This document shows, one piece after another, positions 1-14,364 of a DNA stretch of 64,000 nt. The notes below the pieces were generated by a model. It made no database searches, was not told where the DNA came from, and saw only the letters and a list, made by a program, of their open reading frames with translations. The translations under genes and the position numbers were made by a program. This DNA is from Antedon mediterranea (lineage: Eukaryota; Echinodermata; Crinoidea; Comatulida; Antedonidae): positions 10,733,001-10,797,000 of the forward strand of contig NC_092674.1 in assembly GCF_964355755.1 (NCBI RefSeq), in the 5' to 3' direction. How positions within the stretch are numbered: position 1 is the first letter of the stretch; the number at the start of each line of letters is the position of its first letter.

Positions 1-220
1 TCATCCATATGACTGTCTCACTGCAAGGTGGTGTTGTCAGTGATCCCTGATATGTTATGTAATCCGTTGTTAGTGGTAACAATTCTCTCACGTTCATTCT
101 GCTTAGAGGTATAAAGGTATCTAAAACAAAAGTAAACAAAAATATATAGTAACAGGGAAATCCTCAATTAAATGAATTTCAATTTTCGTTACCAGAAAAT
201 ATATATCTCCAGGATTTGGT
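1..220. other. Unassigned intronic sequence
   Basis: AT-rich single-copy-looking sequence before the first minisatellite. No exon or RNA gene seen. Confidence 0.4.
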
Positions 221-905
221 TTGACTTTTAATGAAGGATTTAGGAATGATGGATACAGGAATGATGGATACAGGGGAGATGAATCCAGGGATGATGGATC
301 TATGGGGATGGAGCCAGGCATATTAAATTCATGGCTATTAGATCAAGGGGTCTTAGATCATGGGATATTGGATCTAGGGATATTAGATCTTGGGGTATTG
401 TATCCAGGAATATTTGATCCAGGTGTGTTGGATTGATGAATCCGAGGGTATTAGATCCATCAGCCCTGGATACAGGGCTGATGTATCCAGGGGTTATGGA
501 TCCAGGGGTATTGGATCCAGGGGTATTGGATCCAGGAGTATTAGATCCAGGGGTATTAGATCCAGTAGTATTAGATCCAGGGATATTGGATCCAGTGATA
601 TTAGATCAAGGGGTATTGGATCCAGCGGGGTATTGGATCCAGGGATATCTAGGGTATTGGATCCAGGGCTGATGAATTCAGGGGTATTGGATCCAGGAGT
701 ATTGGATCCAGGCCTCAAGAATCCAGGGGTGATGTATCCAGGGGTTATGGATCCAAGGGTACTAGATCTAGGGTATTGGATCTAGGGATGATGAATCCAG
801 GGGTTATGGATCCAAGGGTACTAGATCTAGGGTATTGGATCTAGGGGTATTGAATCCAGGAGTATTCAATCCAGCGCTGATGAATTCAGGGGTAATGGAT
901 ACAGG
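221..905. repeat. 15-bp minisatellite (GGTATTGGATCCAGG-like)
   Basis: A degenerate tandem array with a 15-bp period around GGTATTGGATCCAGG, with some units carrying small indels. Because 15 is divisible by three, several frames on both strands stay open and read as runs of VLDPG, GIRSR or similar. These are by-products of the repeat. There is no start context, splice site or family match to support a protein. Confidence 0.85.
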
Positions 906-1700
906 GATGGTGGTTCCATGGTTAATGCATGGGTGGGTATCTTTGTATTGTTATCATTTATTCCTTATACTAACAATCTTGTAGACTTTAAATAACAACA
1001 CACTATTTAGTTAAACGTGGTATGTTGGCTAGGTAATCAAATTAAACAAATAGATGAATATTCATTATCTGAGGAAACATGTATACAGTATGAAAATTAA
1101 TTATTTTGGAATAGTTGTAGTATAGTAAAAAATATTGGAAATGACACATAAGGTTACTAAAATAATGTTTGTCAATATTTTTGTTGTTGCAATAAACGTA
1201 GTAAAATAGTACTGTACATTCTATTTTATGTTGGCACATTTCTGTTTATCTAGAGTTCTTGAAACATTTTTTTTTATAATGTAGAATAATTCAGACTAGA
1301 ATTTACAAGCTTCAACAAATGTTCAGGATTCTAGTGCAATAAGTTGTGACGAAAATGTGTTAAGTGTTGGCAAGAGAATTGAGAATGGTTGAAATAAAAT
1401 GCTGCTAGCCAATTTTAATGTAATAATTGATACTCTCACAATTTAAAAAATAAAAATTTGAGGAAAATAATTGTAATATTTGCATATTTTTGTATATGCT
1501 TATGATATTTATCAAATTGAACAAACTTTTAACAAAATTATTTTTTTGCGTTCCAGGAATAATAATAAGGAAATGTTATATTGCACTTGTTTCCATAAAA
1601 AAAAAGATGCTCATGGCGCATTCAACAATTGAATTGAATTGAATTGAATGCAATGGATGAAATCATGTAGTAAATTGAGTCCGAGTAGATGATAATTGTC
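906..1700. other. AT-rich intronic stretch
   Basis: No gene seen. It contains a short (TTGAA)n microsatellite near 1627-1650. Confidence 0.5.
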
Positions 1701-1865
1701 TAAAGCTCTGTCTACACTATCAAACTTTATGTAACAAAAAATGCTATGTGCTCATATATGGACATAATAATGTCATTTCTTTACAGTACTAAATTTCACT
1801 ACCATATTTGGGCACATCACATTTCTTTTTTCTCAAACTAGTTTGATAGCGTAGACAGAGCTTTA
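1701..1865. mobile_element. Short TIR element (MITE), CTCTGTCTACACTATCAAA family, copy 1
   Basis: The 26-bp ends are inverted repeats (TAAAGCTCTGTCTACACTAT... at the left) with one mismatch, enclosing about 113 bp without coding capacity. A related copy lies at 30956-31092. Flanking TA is compatible with a TA target duplication, but the superfamily is not settled. Confidence 0.75.
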
Positions 1866-3367
1866 AGCTTTGATTTAAAGGAGTTCAATGAATTTGAAGA
1901 TTTAACAAGTTCAGGAAGTTGATTCCGAAAAATGGAGCAGCAAAAGTATATGACCAATTGCCCAATGATTTTGAAGCAGATTGCGAACGGGTTTATATGG
2001 AAAATGTGCATTAGAGATGTATGAATTGGCGCAAGGGTTACATAGAGAAAAACTCCACATTTTTGTTTGAAGTGTAAACAGGCATTTGTCTATTTATGAT
2101 AAAGAATACAGGAAAAGAATAATAATAATCATATTATATTTTTGTAATATATTAATCTGATATAGATTGTATCATTCACTGATCAATGACCTAGATACAA
2201 CATCTATGAAATGCCAGATTTTGTCAACTTATAATGCTATGTATAGACAAGCTCCTTTGGGAGCTATTAGTACATAATACTCAACAACTTACACAAATTA
2301 TTACCAACACATCAGGAGCATGATTTATGATAAAGAACATTCCACAGCTATGCAAATGTATATAATATTGTCACCATGGTGATGAGTTTTACAAATTTTA
2401 TTTCTTTTGCAAGCAAAGTAAAGATAATTATTTTTTATGTGAGGTTTATTGATTTGTCATATTCAATGCTACGGTGTGACACACGGATCAGAATGAATTA
2501 CAAAAATTGAGCAAAAGTTAAATGTATCTTTTTTATTGTACTGTATGTGGGCGTCTTTTGAATATATCATAAATATGTATAAAGTTATGCATTGCCGTTC
2601 TCCACTGAAAGCAAAAGATTGGATCTAGCATAAAAAGTGCAATTTCCTATAGCAGCTCTACTTTTCAAAAAATTCTTTTTATAGACTTGCATATTTCTTG
2701 TCATATCGGGGATGAGTATAGTCATTTAACCAGGAAAAATTAACCAGGAAAATTATTATCTTTGCACCTTCCAACCTGTTACGCCACTTGATGTTGATAT
2801 AAAAAACTGTCATGTTATTTAGCTTAGTAGAATTGTCCTTTGGGACACCCATATTTGGGGAAAACCTACCCAATAAATGAGAAATATATGGTTGAACACT
2901 ATAATAAATCTCTATAACATAATAAAAATCAAGAAACCGTACAAAACAACGACATTCGCTAATACAAAAATATCAATATCTATCTCGATATATTATAATT
3001 AATTAGTAATTTCACAAATTTCACACTTTCACAAAACTAGGATTTTTTTTTTTCATATACAGACGTACTGCAACATATGCTATATGAGATAATATTTGTA
3101 GGGAGGTACAGTATGCTTATATGCCAAAGTGGGCTTATAAAAAAAGTAAATGTTAATCAATTATGAACAATATTTGTGTCAATATAATACATGAATATAA
3201 TGAAAGAAAAAAATAGTGAACCAGTCATGTCTGCATGCCGTAACCATGACGTTGAGAGTAAACATAACAATTTTACAGCTAAATAATATATGATGACTAC
3301 AATAGATTCATTATAGGTTCAAAAAACAGTTTTTATTGCTTGATAAAAAAACTTATTTACAACAAAA
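1866..3367. other. AT-rich intronic stretch
   Basis: No gene recognised. The segment near 2815-2870 (TTTGGGACACCCATATTTGG) resembles a diffuse repeat also seen near 51500 and 47110. Confidence 0.5.
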
Positions 3368-3730
3368 TGTCGTTGTTTCAGTTGAATAAGAGCGTCAGAC
3401 AAATAAGTACGGAAGTCAAATAATTGCTTAAGTAGAATAAGTCAGTGTATTAGTTGAATAAGTACCTCAGCCGAATAAGAGAATCAATTGAAAAAGTACC
3501 TCACTCAAATGAATGCTTTAGTCGAATAAAGTACCTCAGTTGATTGAGTGCCTACTGTAAGTCATATACTGAAAGTACATCAGTGAAATAAGTACTTATT
3601 AAATTACATAAATTTGAAAAAGTACTTAAAATGAATATTATAAATATAAGTACTTCAGTCACATATTTTCCTTCAAATAAATTCAATTGAATAAGATCCT
3701 CAGTTGCATGTTCTGTAATAAAAAAAAAAT
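3368..3730 (-). repeat. 17-bp minisatellite, array A (degenerate)
   Basis: Diverged repeats with a period near 17 bp and the plus-strand form GTTGAATAAGTACCTCA. Read on the minus strand the core is CTTATTCAACTGA, the same core as arrays at 5755-6215 and 28455-29400. Confidence 0.7.
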
Positions 3731-5640
3731 GTCATATAAAATAAAAGTCTATTTCAAGTAGTGTTCTTATCTTCACATTTTTGATTGCCAAATTTACCCA
3801 ATACCAGACAGATGAAAATAATAGTTAAATATCAAATTTATTAGTATTTTGAATATGATAGTAGATTTACAATAACAAATTTTGATTCAATTCACACCTC
3901 AAAACTACTAATAGTATAGTGTCGCACAAATCGATAAACAACATTGATTTCTTCATGGGACCAGTACAACAATTTAAACAAAATCAATTTCTACACTTAT
4001 ACACAGACTAATTGATAAAGATTCAAAAGAAACAACTTGATTTATTTACACAATCGTTGTTGGCTGTTGTTAATGAACGCTTACACTTGTGCGCTTTATT
4101 CTGCTATATGCTTCGCAAAAAAATAGCAGTCATGTCACGCCCTCATACAAGTAATAAAAAATTGTATCATATATAAGCTGGAAAAACACATTTTGGCGAA
4201 AAGAACAAGTGAGAAAGAAGTGCTTTATCATTTGTGTGAACTTATATATACCCAATTCAATTCAATAATAACACAATTATTCTTATCATTAACTAAATGA
4301 TTATATTACAATCACTATTCTATCAAAATCTTGTACCAAAATATAATTTTACTGGAGGACACAAAATCACATTTTTTTTGTTTTTTGTTTTTTGTAATTT
4401 CTGTTTGTAAATCGTAGGTACCATTATACCAATAATGATTTGTTTCACATTACATCCAGGTAATTAATGTTTACAAAAAACCCATGATAGCAAACAATAT
4501 TCACTCAGAGTCATTATAAATATTCACTTTTTCCTAAAATACGATGCATTTCATCAATTAGATGACTTGATCTTTGAGTTTCTTGACATTTCCAGAATAT
4601 ATCCCCTAAAGCTTTCTCATAAAATCAACTCGTCACTCTCTTTGCAATAAAACTTTGCCTCGGCCATTCCCTTTAATCAGAATAATGTACTTTTACCCTT
4701 GAAAGGATAACATATGACAAATAACGGTTCAAAAGTTAAGTGCCCTAGGACATAGCGAGATCATTGGTTCAGTTCTGGAATGCAATGGACATGTTCATTA
4801 AATTAGAATTCTAATGGAAACTAATTTTTTATCTAGCATTATATTCATCCTGAAGTTTTCTTCTTTTACAGCTTTAAACAGGTTATCACATATCATATAA
4901 AACAAACATAATATTTTTAAAGCAAACAAATATGTTTGTAATAATAATTGTTCAAAAAGTTTTAATTTTTTTTTTAAATTACACTCACTGAATATCTCAA
5001 ATTTTCAAAAACAATAGTAGGCATTTCAACATAAAATTAAGTATCTTTTATTTATAAAAATAATATTAATTAAATTAATTGCATTTTCTTTAAATTTATT
5101 TGAAAAATGTTGACATATTTTGACTCGACAGTATGCTCAGAAGTGTAAATCCCACTCAAATAAGAAAAAAGACTATCTTAATAACATTTTGATTGAAGAC
5201 AAAATTTAAAGCGTATTGCTTAAAAGTACAATGTAATAATTTAATTTTCCAATAGAATGCTGGTAAATATTTTTACTTTTAAATTTAATTTATATTGATG
5301 GAAAAAAGTACAATCAAATACTGCAGACAAAATCAGCAATTCATATTAGGTCCTACCATCTGAAGCGCCTTTGGCATGACAAAAGTACAAGCAAATTCTA
5401 TAAAAGTGGATTAATTTAAATTGTTAGTACCGACAATGCATTGGAATTTCAATTTGTGTAATGTGCATGTACTGTACTCAATTTTTAAATTATAGAAAGT
5501 TAAACTAAAGAAAGTAGAAACATATTTTAGAATGTTTGACAAATAAAACAAAAAACACACTTTACACTTAATCAGTACAACATTTTTTGTGTATTAATTT
5601 TAAGCTTACCACCCCCAACCAAACATGGCCAAGAGTAACA
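3731..5640. other. AT-rich intronic stretch
   Basis: No gene, RNA gene or clear element seen. Confidence 0.5.
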
Positions 5641-5670
5641 AATGGAGACAGAGGGAGAGGAAGGAGAGGG

Positions 5671-5752
5671 GAATGCATCAGGGGGAAGGGGTATGCATCA
5701 GGGGGAAGGGGTATGCATCAGGGGGAAGGGGTATGCATCAGGGGGAAGGGGT
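5671..5752. repeat. 20-bp G-rich tandem repeat, four units
   Basis: The unit GTATGCATCAGGGGGAAGGG is repeated four times with only the first unit slightly different. It directly abuts the 17-bp array that follows. Confidence 0.9.
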
Positions 5753-5754
5753 AA

Positions 5755-6215
5755 ATTGAGTTGAGATACTTATTCAACTGGGATACTTATTCAACTAAAG
5801 TACTTATTTAACTAGTATACTTGAATTCATCTGGAATACTTATTCAACTGGGATACTTATTCAATTGGGATACTTATTCAACTAGGATACTTATTCAACT
5901 GGGATACTTATTCAACTGAAGTACTTATTTAAATGGGATACTTTAATTCATCTGGAATACTTATTCAACTGGGATACTTATTCAACTGAGATACTTATTC
6001 AACTGGGATACTTATTCAATTAGCATACTTATTCAACTAGAGCATCGTTATTCAACTAGAGCATCGTTATTCAACTGGGATACTTATTCAACTGGAGTAC
6101 TTATTTAACTGGGATACTTTAATTCAACTGGAGTACTTATTCAACTGACGTATTTCTTCAAAAGCTGTATTTTAACCAAAGAGCTTATTCTAAAGCAGTG
6201 CTTATTCAGCATAGC
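5755..6215 (+). repeat. 17-bp minisatellite, array B
   Basis: About two dozen units of the type ACTTATTCAACTGGGAT with a 17-bp period. Some units are variant (CTAAAGT, CATCTGGAA). The core CTTATTCAACTG matches arrays A and C. Confidence 0.9.
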
Positions 6216-9200
6216 ACTTGTTCAACTTAAGCACTAATGGTTAGCATGTTAAATCACATGATTGAATTATAGTACTATGATAGAATCTACAAAACCCAAT
6301 TTGTATTCAATATACCTGTTACTACAGATGATATATACGATGTAAAATTGAGATGGAGTTATTCCTGTCGCTGGCACGTTTGAAGTACAAACAATGCATT
6401 TTAGATTTAACATTACAGTATATTTTTATTAATTGATTGATTGCGCTATGATTTTCAATGAGTAATTTAGATGCAGGCGTTATCAGTTTTTAAAAGAACA
6501 TATTACTGTATTAGAAAGTTAATTAGAATGGCAAATTACCATGACATTTTACATTCATATAATACAACAACCGTGTTAAATAAAGGTTTAGTTTTAAGAT
6601 TTTTCCTAAGATATATTTTACTTACTAATTGTTTAATTTGACGTTTTGATGTAATTTATTTTTAAAACTATTATTTTATAAATGTTATTGTTAGAATGCA
6701 CTGTCTTATAAGAATGTGTGGTGCTAGTATAAATAAAGTTTGAGTTTGACACAGAAAAACAGGGTGTATTTGTAAGAGAGTTCTGGAAATGAAAACTAGT
6801 ACACAGGGTGTAATTTTAAATCTTTTTATCACATTTTGCATTTGTTTTTTGTAGAACTACATCATTTATATCTAATTTTGCCAAAAAAAAAGGAGACAAT
6901 ATTATATTTGTATGAAAACTTTAATACAAAATGTTGATTCCTCATTAACCTTACAGTAATCATATTATGTGTAAAGTATCATTAACACCAATCATGGTCC
7001 AAACCTGTGGCTTTACTTTCTTTTTAGGAATCACAATCTAAGATAAAGAGTGGGAGAACTTCTCAACATTACTTTCCAAGCATATAATGGGGTTTGTACA
7101 GGGGATTCATTGTCCACAAAAGAGGAATAAACTGCAGTCTTTAGCTAGGCTAGTTAGGCCTATTTATGATCACATCTGCTGCTAGTCTTTAGTTTAAAAA
7201 GCACTTCAGGAAAAAGGGGGTTCATTAAAACTCTCAACCATCCATCCGTCTACAGGCTTGCTTTTCCTTATTTGGGAATCACGGAGTGTTCTGTAAAATG
7301 TTCTAGTGTTTCTTCATCATGCAAACCTTAAAAAAATATTGCCTACATACTCATCTACATGACTTATCAAAGCATCTCCATGCATTTATTCCTTAGTGAT
7401 AGCCATCATCAACATCATCTATCATCCTTAGGCAGATTACACAACAGCCTTGACAAATAATATCTATAATTTGTTTCCTTTCTTCCTCTGTTATCTAACA
7501 CTGACGTTTGTAATTAATCCTAACACTTTTGTAAAGAATTGTAAAGAGTATTTTCTTGTAAATATATCTTTGTGTTGAATTAGTACTCTTAATATCCTGT
7601 CTTTTATTATTTATTAATCGTGATGTGTTCAATTGATATTAGTGAATAATTTGTTTTCTTCTAAAATGTGCAATAAATTATGTAACTAAGGATAAAACGG
7701 AAATAAGGTTTAAGCCTCAATCTGAAACCTACAAAACATGTTTCAAACTAAACCATGTAGTTACAAATAACATCCAAAAATAAACTGAATCTACATATTC
7801 AAATTCGAATAGGCCTAATAATCTTTATTGCAATCAGTATATTTTAAAAAAATGTTATAGGATTGGATAACAACAAAAACGTCTAGGAATTTTGTTGATA
7901 TTGTCGCTGTTTACTAAAGAAGTTCAGTCAATTAGATTGATGTTTCTAAACTTAATACTACCTGGATAAATTAGAATATTCATATACTTATAATTTACAT
8001 ATAGATATTATATACGGCACCATCATATTTTATTTTACTATATTTTGAAAATTTATTTATGAAATATTCTTAATGTATTTCTTACTTTTCAAAGCACACA
8101 TTTAGCGCTTAAGGCTTTAATTATACTTAAGTAAATCTGTCTAAACTCTACAGTAAGTTATGTTCATTTTGTCTTGTTTGCCCCTAAAGGGAAAATTCAA
8201 ATGAGAAAATTATGTGCACATCTGAAAAATAATAAGTACTAAAACAATTTATCTAAAAATCAATGATACTAAATACACAGTTTGATAGATCTTACTTTGT
8301 TCTGATAGTCCAGCAATGAATTTTGATGGCTAATTATTTCTATTTTATGGACCTTTTTTCCTGTTTCTGCTGAATAAACTTTAATTGATTAACTGATTGA
8401 TTTTAGTACCTCTGAATTAAACAAGACATAAAAAAATGATAGTCGACTATAAAATAGTAAAACAGTTGATATATATCAGGTTGATAGACTTTATGTTAGT
8501 ATGTGATCCACTGTGAGATGATGCAACAGCATAACGGTTATTGCACTTTCATCCAATTGGTGTTGATATGGAAATTCTAATTTTTTATCAAGCCTATAGA
8601 GCTGTTGAAACTTGTATGAATGTTTCTACATTCAATGAATGGCAACGAAGAGTTCTCGTGCAGCAAAGTTGTGACCACTTATTTATGCCATGATTGTCGT
8701 GCCTGGGTGCCATTTCAAATATTTCACGACTAGTTATATAAAATAAATGATAATAATTTACACATTCTCAGAGCTTAATTCCTATATGATTTTTTAATGA
8801 TACATACACTGTAGGTTACACATGCAGACCACGTGACCTGGCGCACATAACAATGTTCCTTGTAGTGCTTACGCACGACGAATAAAGTTTTAGTTCATGT
8901 GATTTTTTTGTTCAACTTACAGAGATCTAAATCAAGAAGTAATTGGGAGTAAAAAACGTTTTAAAAATACAGAGAAATAATATGATTAAGAAAGGTTAGC
9001 AATAAACTTAAACTTAATAAATTGTTATCTCTTGAATAAACAGTCTCTGTTTTATAATAAAGAAATATATTCTATTTCATATAGGCAATTTGTTTCAATG
9101 ATTGAAGGTAATATACTGTGATAAATCATATTTGGCTACTGCATATGTGTACTAAACATTACTATGTTTGGTTGGTAATTGTGCACATATCACTAACATT

Positions 9201-10320
9201 TGTTCACATTTAAACGTACATACTATAACCGTAGCAGTCATTCTACTTTTTTTTTTAATCACAAACTACAAAGACGATAAACCATTCAATTTGTTGCTAC
9301 TCATTATAAAAAAAAACAAAACTTGTTCCTTAATTATGTTGTATTGATGTACATATTTTTTATTATTAAGACAACAATGTACAGTCTAATTACTTTTGTT
9401 AATTAAGTTGGCTTCTCCGTAATTATCTATATTTAGAATGTACAGACAATAACATACATTATTTATGATGTACAGAAAAGCCAGGTCTGAAAGACTGTAT
9501 AGTCAATTGTACACAGTACAGATTTGCTCTCTTTTTTGCCTGTAGCCAACATTTATAATAGAGAGGATCTTTATAATGAAGAATAAATTAAACATTTAAT
9601 AGTTAATTAATTAAAATTGAAGTTTTAAAATAGTTGGAAAATACCAATAGAACAGATAAAATCAATAAATATGGCACTGTGTATAAAGTGAACTTTGTTT
9701 CATCTAAGTTAACTGTAAGTTTTTACAAGTCTAACAATTAACAAAATGGAAAAACAACACTTAAGTATAATTCCAAAATACATTTTCAAAATTGCAATCA
9801 AAGTGATACGCATATCAAACAAGGTGAAAAGGACGAAAATAAGTCCATTTTCATGCAAACTGTCCGTGGCTAAAAGGCCTAGCCCTATAGCTATTGAAGA
9901 TGTATTAGAATATTGTTTACTGCGCTCATATATCTTCTCAGATGACATTAAAATCTATTTCAGGACACAAATGGAAATTGTTCATTTTTTCTCAAGACAT
10001 TAACAAATGAGTTTGCAGAAAGCGATGAACAGGACCTTGGGAAATATTAATAGAAAAGATGGAAACTTGTATTGCAGGAATTAGAATGCTTTACGATTAA
10101 TGACATCCTTTTATTTTATCACATTTTTTCCAATTATAAAAAAAAGTTGTTTGTAACTTGATAAAATGAATACAGAACTACTAAGAATTTTGTGACTCTA
10201 ACTCGATTTTATACCATTTGTGTTTAATGGAGTTTTCTAATATATGAATAACCAAACCGATGCACAAAAATAGTCAGATTAATGCTCTACTGGGGATATT
10301 GATGCAACATTTAACAAATA
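6216..10320. other. AT-rich intronic stretch
   Basis: No gene recognised. ATAAATAAAGTTTGAGTTTG near 6730 and GCTGAATAAACTTTAATTGA near 8370 look like tails of old retroposed sequence, but nothing larger could be identified. Confidence 0.45.
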
Positions 10321-10326
10321 AGCCAT

Positions 10327-10513
10327 CTGATTGTGTTTACCAAAAATCACCCACAACTTTTTAAATGGTTTTTATTTCATAAGCATCCAACATTGAGAAA
10401 CAGACTATACTAAAAACACCAGTGATTGATATTATTAAGAAAGGCTTCTGAATGTATTCTCCAAAAATTACGCACAACTTTAAAGACAGTTTCATACGCA
10501 TCCAACAGCTAGA
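10327..10513. repeat. Diverged tandem duplication, period about 118 bp
   Basis: Segments at 10327-10398 and 10447-10513 share the order CTGA.TGT, CCAAAAATYACSCACAACTTT and CATCCAACA with scattered differences. No coding potential. Confidence 0.55.
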
Positions 10514-10610
10514 AATTCACCAATTACAGGATAGGATATAAAAGTCTTATTTTAGGTTTAGGTGAGTGAAATAGAAACAGTTATGAGATATAAATCTGGC
10601 ACTGTGGTCA

Positions 10611-10966
10611 GGATTGAATCCTGGATGTTAGGATTGAATCCTGGATGTTAGGATTGAATCCTGGATGTTAGGATTGAATCCTGGATGTTAGGATTGAATC
10701 CTGGATGTTAGGATTGAATCCTGGATGTTAGGATTGAATCCTGGATGTTAGGATTGAATCCTGGATGTTAGGATTGAATCCTGGATGTTAGGATTGAATC
10801 CTGGATGTTAGGATTGAATCCTGGATGTTAGGATTGAATCCTGGATGTTAGGATTGAATCCTGGATGTTAGGATTGAATCCTGGATGTTAGGATTGAATC
10901 CTGGATGTTAGGATTGAATCCTGGATGTTAGGATTGAATCCTGGATGTCAGGATTGAATCCTGGAT
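10611..10966. repeat. 20-bp near-perfect minisatellite, about 17.8 units
   Basis: The unit GGATTGAATCCTGGATGTTA repeats at an exact 20-bp period. Only one unit near the end differs (TCA for TTA) before the array decays at 10967. Each unit contains the imperfect palindrome GGATTGAATCC. Confidence 0.98.
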
Positions 10967-10969
10967 CTT

Positions 10970-13900
10970 GGATTGGAAGGCAAGCATGTTTAACCACCAA
11001 GCTACTTCTTTATTTATTTTACTCTATTTTCCAGTAAACAATAAACAACAAATACATGACAACGATTTTCACCACCCTGTAGATCACCATGGTACACCTC
11101 AAAACACATAAGTAAAACAATACAATAAAAGGGCGAATTGGAAAACATCAAACCAATCTGTTAAGTACACTTAGAAATGATTTATTTATCAGAAATTTTA
11201 AGATAAATAATTTAAACGACCTAATTAATTTGCGTGAGATTGCCAGCAACAGAAATAAGTGGCTTTTGTTATTTTGAATTTTTATTTTTACGTTATTTTA
11301 TATTTTTTGTTGTTGTAGGATGCATGCATATAAGAATGTATCAGATTTTGTAAATCCACAGTGCGTGGGTTTTGTTACATTTTTTGGAATAAAGTTACCT
11401 ATATATAAAACAATACAAAATACACTGTATATGAAAAATTACAACAAAACCGAACAAATAGATTACAAAAAGAATCATCTTTAACAGAAACTTTCTAATT
11501 ACCAAAAATTTTCTTTTTTGTTCTGTAAACGAATATTTAATTTAATTTTACCAGAGATGGTCAAATGAACAGTGATTTCATTTGACTATTATTGATAATA
11601 CTCGAGTCAATTCCACTGACCACCAAAGTACTGTATAATTAACTGTCTGTAAATTGGATGTATTTACTGAAAAGGACCATTATACAGAAAGAATACATAA
11701 ATGAATAAATGAATGACACTTGAGTGCTCATCCCAGTCCTTTAATTTTCCAATTGCAGGCCTTGCTGCTGCAATCATAACCGACACAAGGAATGATTGAT
11801 ACGGTAACATTAAGTGAAGGTGAAAAAATCAATTTGAATGGGCATGTTTCCTACCATAGATAATCAATAATAGATACACTAATTGGTAATGACAATTTGA
11901 TGAATCTAACTGAAATTCATCATCTATTTCAGCATCTATGACAGGGCGTTATTACACAATACAAACACCACACTGTCAAATTACTCATTGATTCCTTTCA
12001 ACATGCTATAATTGGATTTTAATCACATTTTCTCCCAAACTAAACAAATAAAACGATACAGTACATCATTATTGTCCTAGATATGTGTATCTGTGACTGC
12101 CGCAAGGAAACGAAAATGCACGATGATCAATAAATATACCAGCGTACACGTCACTTTAAATCGACTTATATCTTGAGGTTTGTTTTTCATTGTCTCTGAA
12201 TGTTTTTCTAAGGGAGTAACAAATTTATCTCCCATGAAAGGAATTTAAATGATAATATTTATAAAGGAATTTAAGATGTCTTCAATTGTGTCGTCAGAAG
12301 TGGAGTTGTAGCTTGATGTTTAGGATTGGCAACCAATTCCACCAGTTTAACTTTTGTGGACTTCAGAATAAATACATAAACAATTCATCAATTGCATCTA
12401 TTTTCTCCTTTTTTTAAAATATATTTTATAGCTACAGTACCTTAGTAATATTCGAGATAAGATTTTGTGTGATTTTCTATTGGGCATTAAAAGACTGCAA
12501 CATCCTTTAAAGTTTTTAGACATTCGAATGTATGGATTTTTAAGAGTCAATATTGTGTCAACAAGGTCCTTAGTGGGAGAAAATAGAACTGCCCTGGGGT
12601 GTGGGCATTTACTCTTATTTTTTACTGTTTGATACATAGTCAGAAACTTAGGAATTTATGATGATGATGTCAAGAGGAAATTTCCCAAATGATCTAATCA
12701 AAACGATGCTGGGTTTGGTCTACAAGCGTTCCTACTCCCAAAAGTCATCCATTCATAGAAGCACTAATGAAAAAAGTCTATCTGGTAGCATACATAACAG
12801 GATTTTAATGCAGAATTGTAATTTGCATCGTCGTGCTTCTCAAGAGTAAGAACAAATTGAGGTAAATTGTTTAAAATTGATTAAACAAATACTGTGTACT
12901 AATTATTGTTACAATCATAGTTTATCGTTGCCGAGTTCCAAGCCATTTTAATCAATATAAACAATAAATTTGTCAACTCTGTATAAAATATTAAAAAACA
13001 CCATTTAAATATGCAAATTAATTCAGTTACTAATTAGAGAATTAACTCATGTATGGTTCAAGGATAAAACACTCTGAATTGGTATGACTCCCTATGTTCA
13101 AGTCATAAAATATTTATGCTATGAATTTTGATACATCATGGTTATTAACAGGCCATGTAAGTAATAAGATTGAGGAAAGGGCCCGGGTTACAATATTGAA
13201 CGTACAGATGCCTGTCTGGGTGGGTCTCAGTATGACAAAACAGAACAGAATGGCTGGTGACTCAATTCACTCACTCAGTAAGACCAACAAAGTTGAATGT
13301 GAATAAAGGCTTTATATGAATACTTGTCTTGCAGTTTAAATACATTTCTTTCACAAATTAAAAATAAGAGCTACAGTATGCATGTAGAAATTAAGTCTTA
13401 ATAAATAAATGTAAAAACTAATTGCTAAATGCATTTGGTAAATATCCACTGAATCCATTAATAATTGTACCAGTTTTATACATTCAATATATAAAGTGAA
13501 CTTTATTATAAAGAATGTATTATACAGTATTTATTAAACTGATAGTTTCTACAATAAACATTTTAAGCAATCAATTTATAATCAATTTCGTTGGAATCCA
13601 ATATGTTAAGCTGCATATTCTTGTAATTCAAGCAAATTTTCAATAACATAGATAGGCCCTTAGAGAATTATGCTCAGACAATTATACATTTATAGTACGA
13701 GTTAGAGTTAATAGGTCTTATGAATTAGATTTCTTAACCCTGATCTTTTGCCGTGCCATACATGAACTACATGATTAAGTAGTTTATTAACAATTTAAAC
13801 ATAACCTTTTAAGTTTAGCATAGCAGAATGTGCTTTGTAACTGAGCCACAAATAAATAAATAAAAGCTATCAATGCAATGCAACCAATGGAGCAGTCATT

Positions 13901-14122
13901 TATTAGTTAGTTACTGTTCATTGGCTAGCATCCAAGTTTTCCTTATAGTCTTCTAAAGTCATGGAATGGTATACACAATGTCCATCACTGGAGTCCATCC
14001 ACAATCTATGATACTGCCTGAGACATTTTACTGTATTGTCACATTTACTACTTATTTATTTATTTACTTTTGTTGCATTTAATGATTTTTAAAGTTTTAT
14101 AAAATCTTTATATGATTTGATG
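10970..14122. other. AT-rich intronic stretch
   Basis: No gene recognised. The short open frames near 12400-12850 and 13121-13306 lack family similarity or splice support. Confidence 0.45.
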
Positions 14123-14364
14123 TTAAAGATATATTGTCCCCCTGAATAATAATTAAAACATTTTTTTTAAATATGTCACATAATAGTTATCCACTTTGTT
14201 GGTTTATATATTTTTGGTTGAATTTAACCATTTATTATGTTATATTATAAGTGAAAACATAATTTTTTGGTTTTTTTTTCTTCTATGGAAGTGATTAACT
14301 TTATGATTTTATTAATCTTCATTTTTTTTGGTGGGGGGGGGGGGGAGGGACAATACATCTTTAA
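14123..14364. mobile_element. TTAA-flanked MITE (TTAAAGATRTATTGTCCC ends)
   Basis: The left end is TTAAAGATATATTGTCCCCC and the right end is GGGACAATACATCTTTAA, forming inverted repeats with TTAA at both tips. The interior is T-rich with a poly-G run near 14331-14344. Related sequence occurs at 48028, 55746 and 56528. Confidence 0.75.

Noticed and set aside
390-785. 131-codon plus-strand open frame
   Set aside because: Lies wholly inside the 15-bp minisatellite; the period keeps several frames open and no splice or family evidence supports coding.
10611-10966. CRISPR-like array
   Set aside because: Repeats are contiguous 20-bp units with no spacers, in animal intronic DNA.
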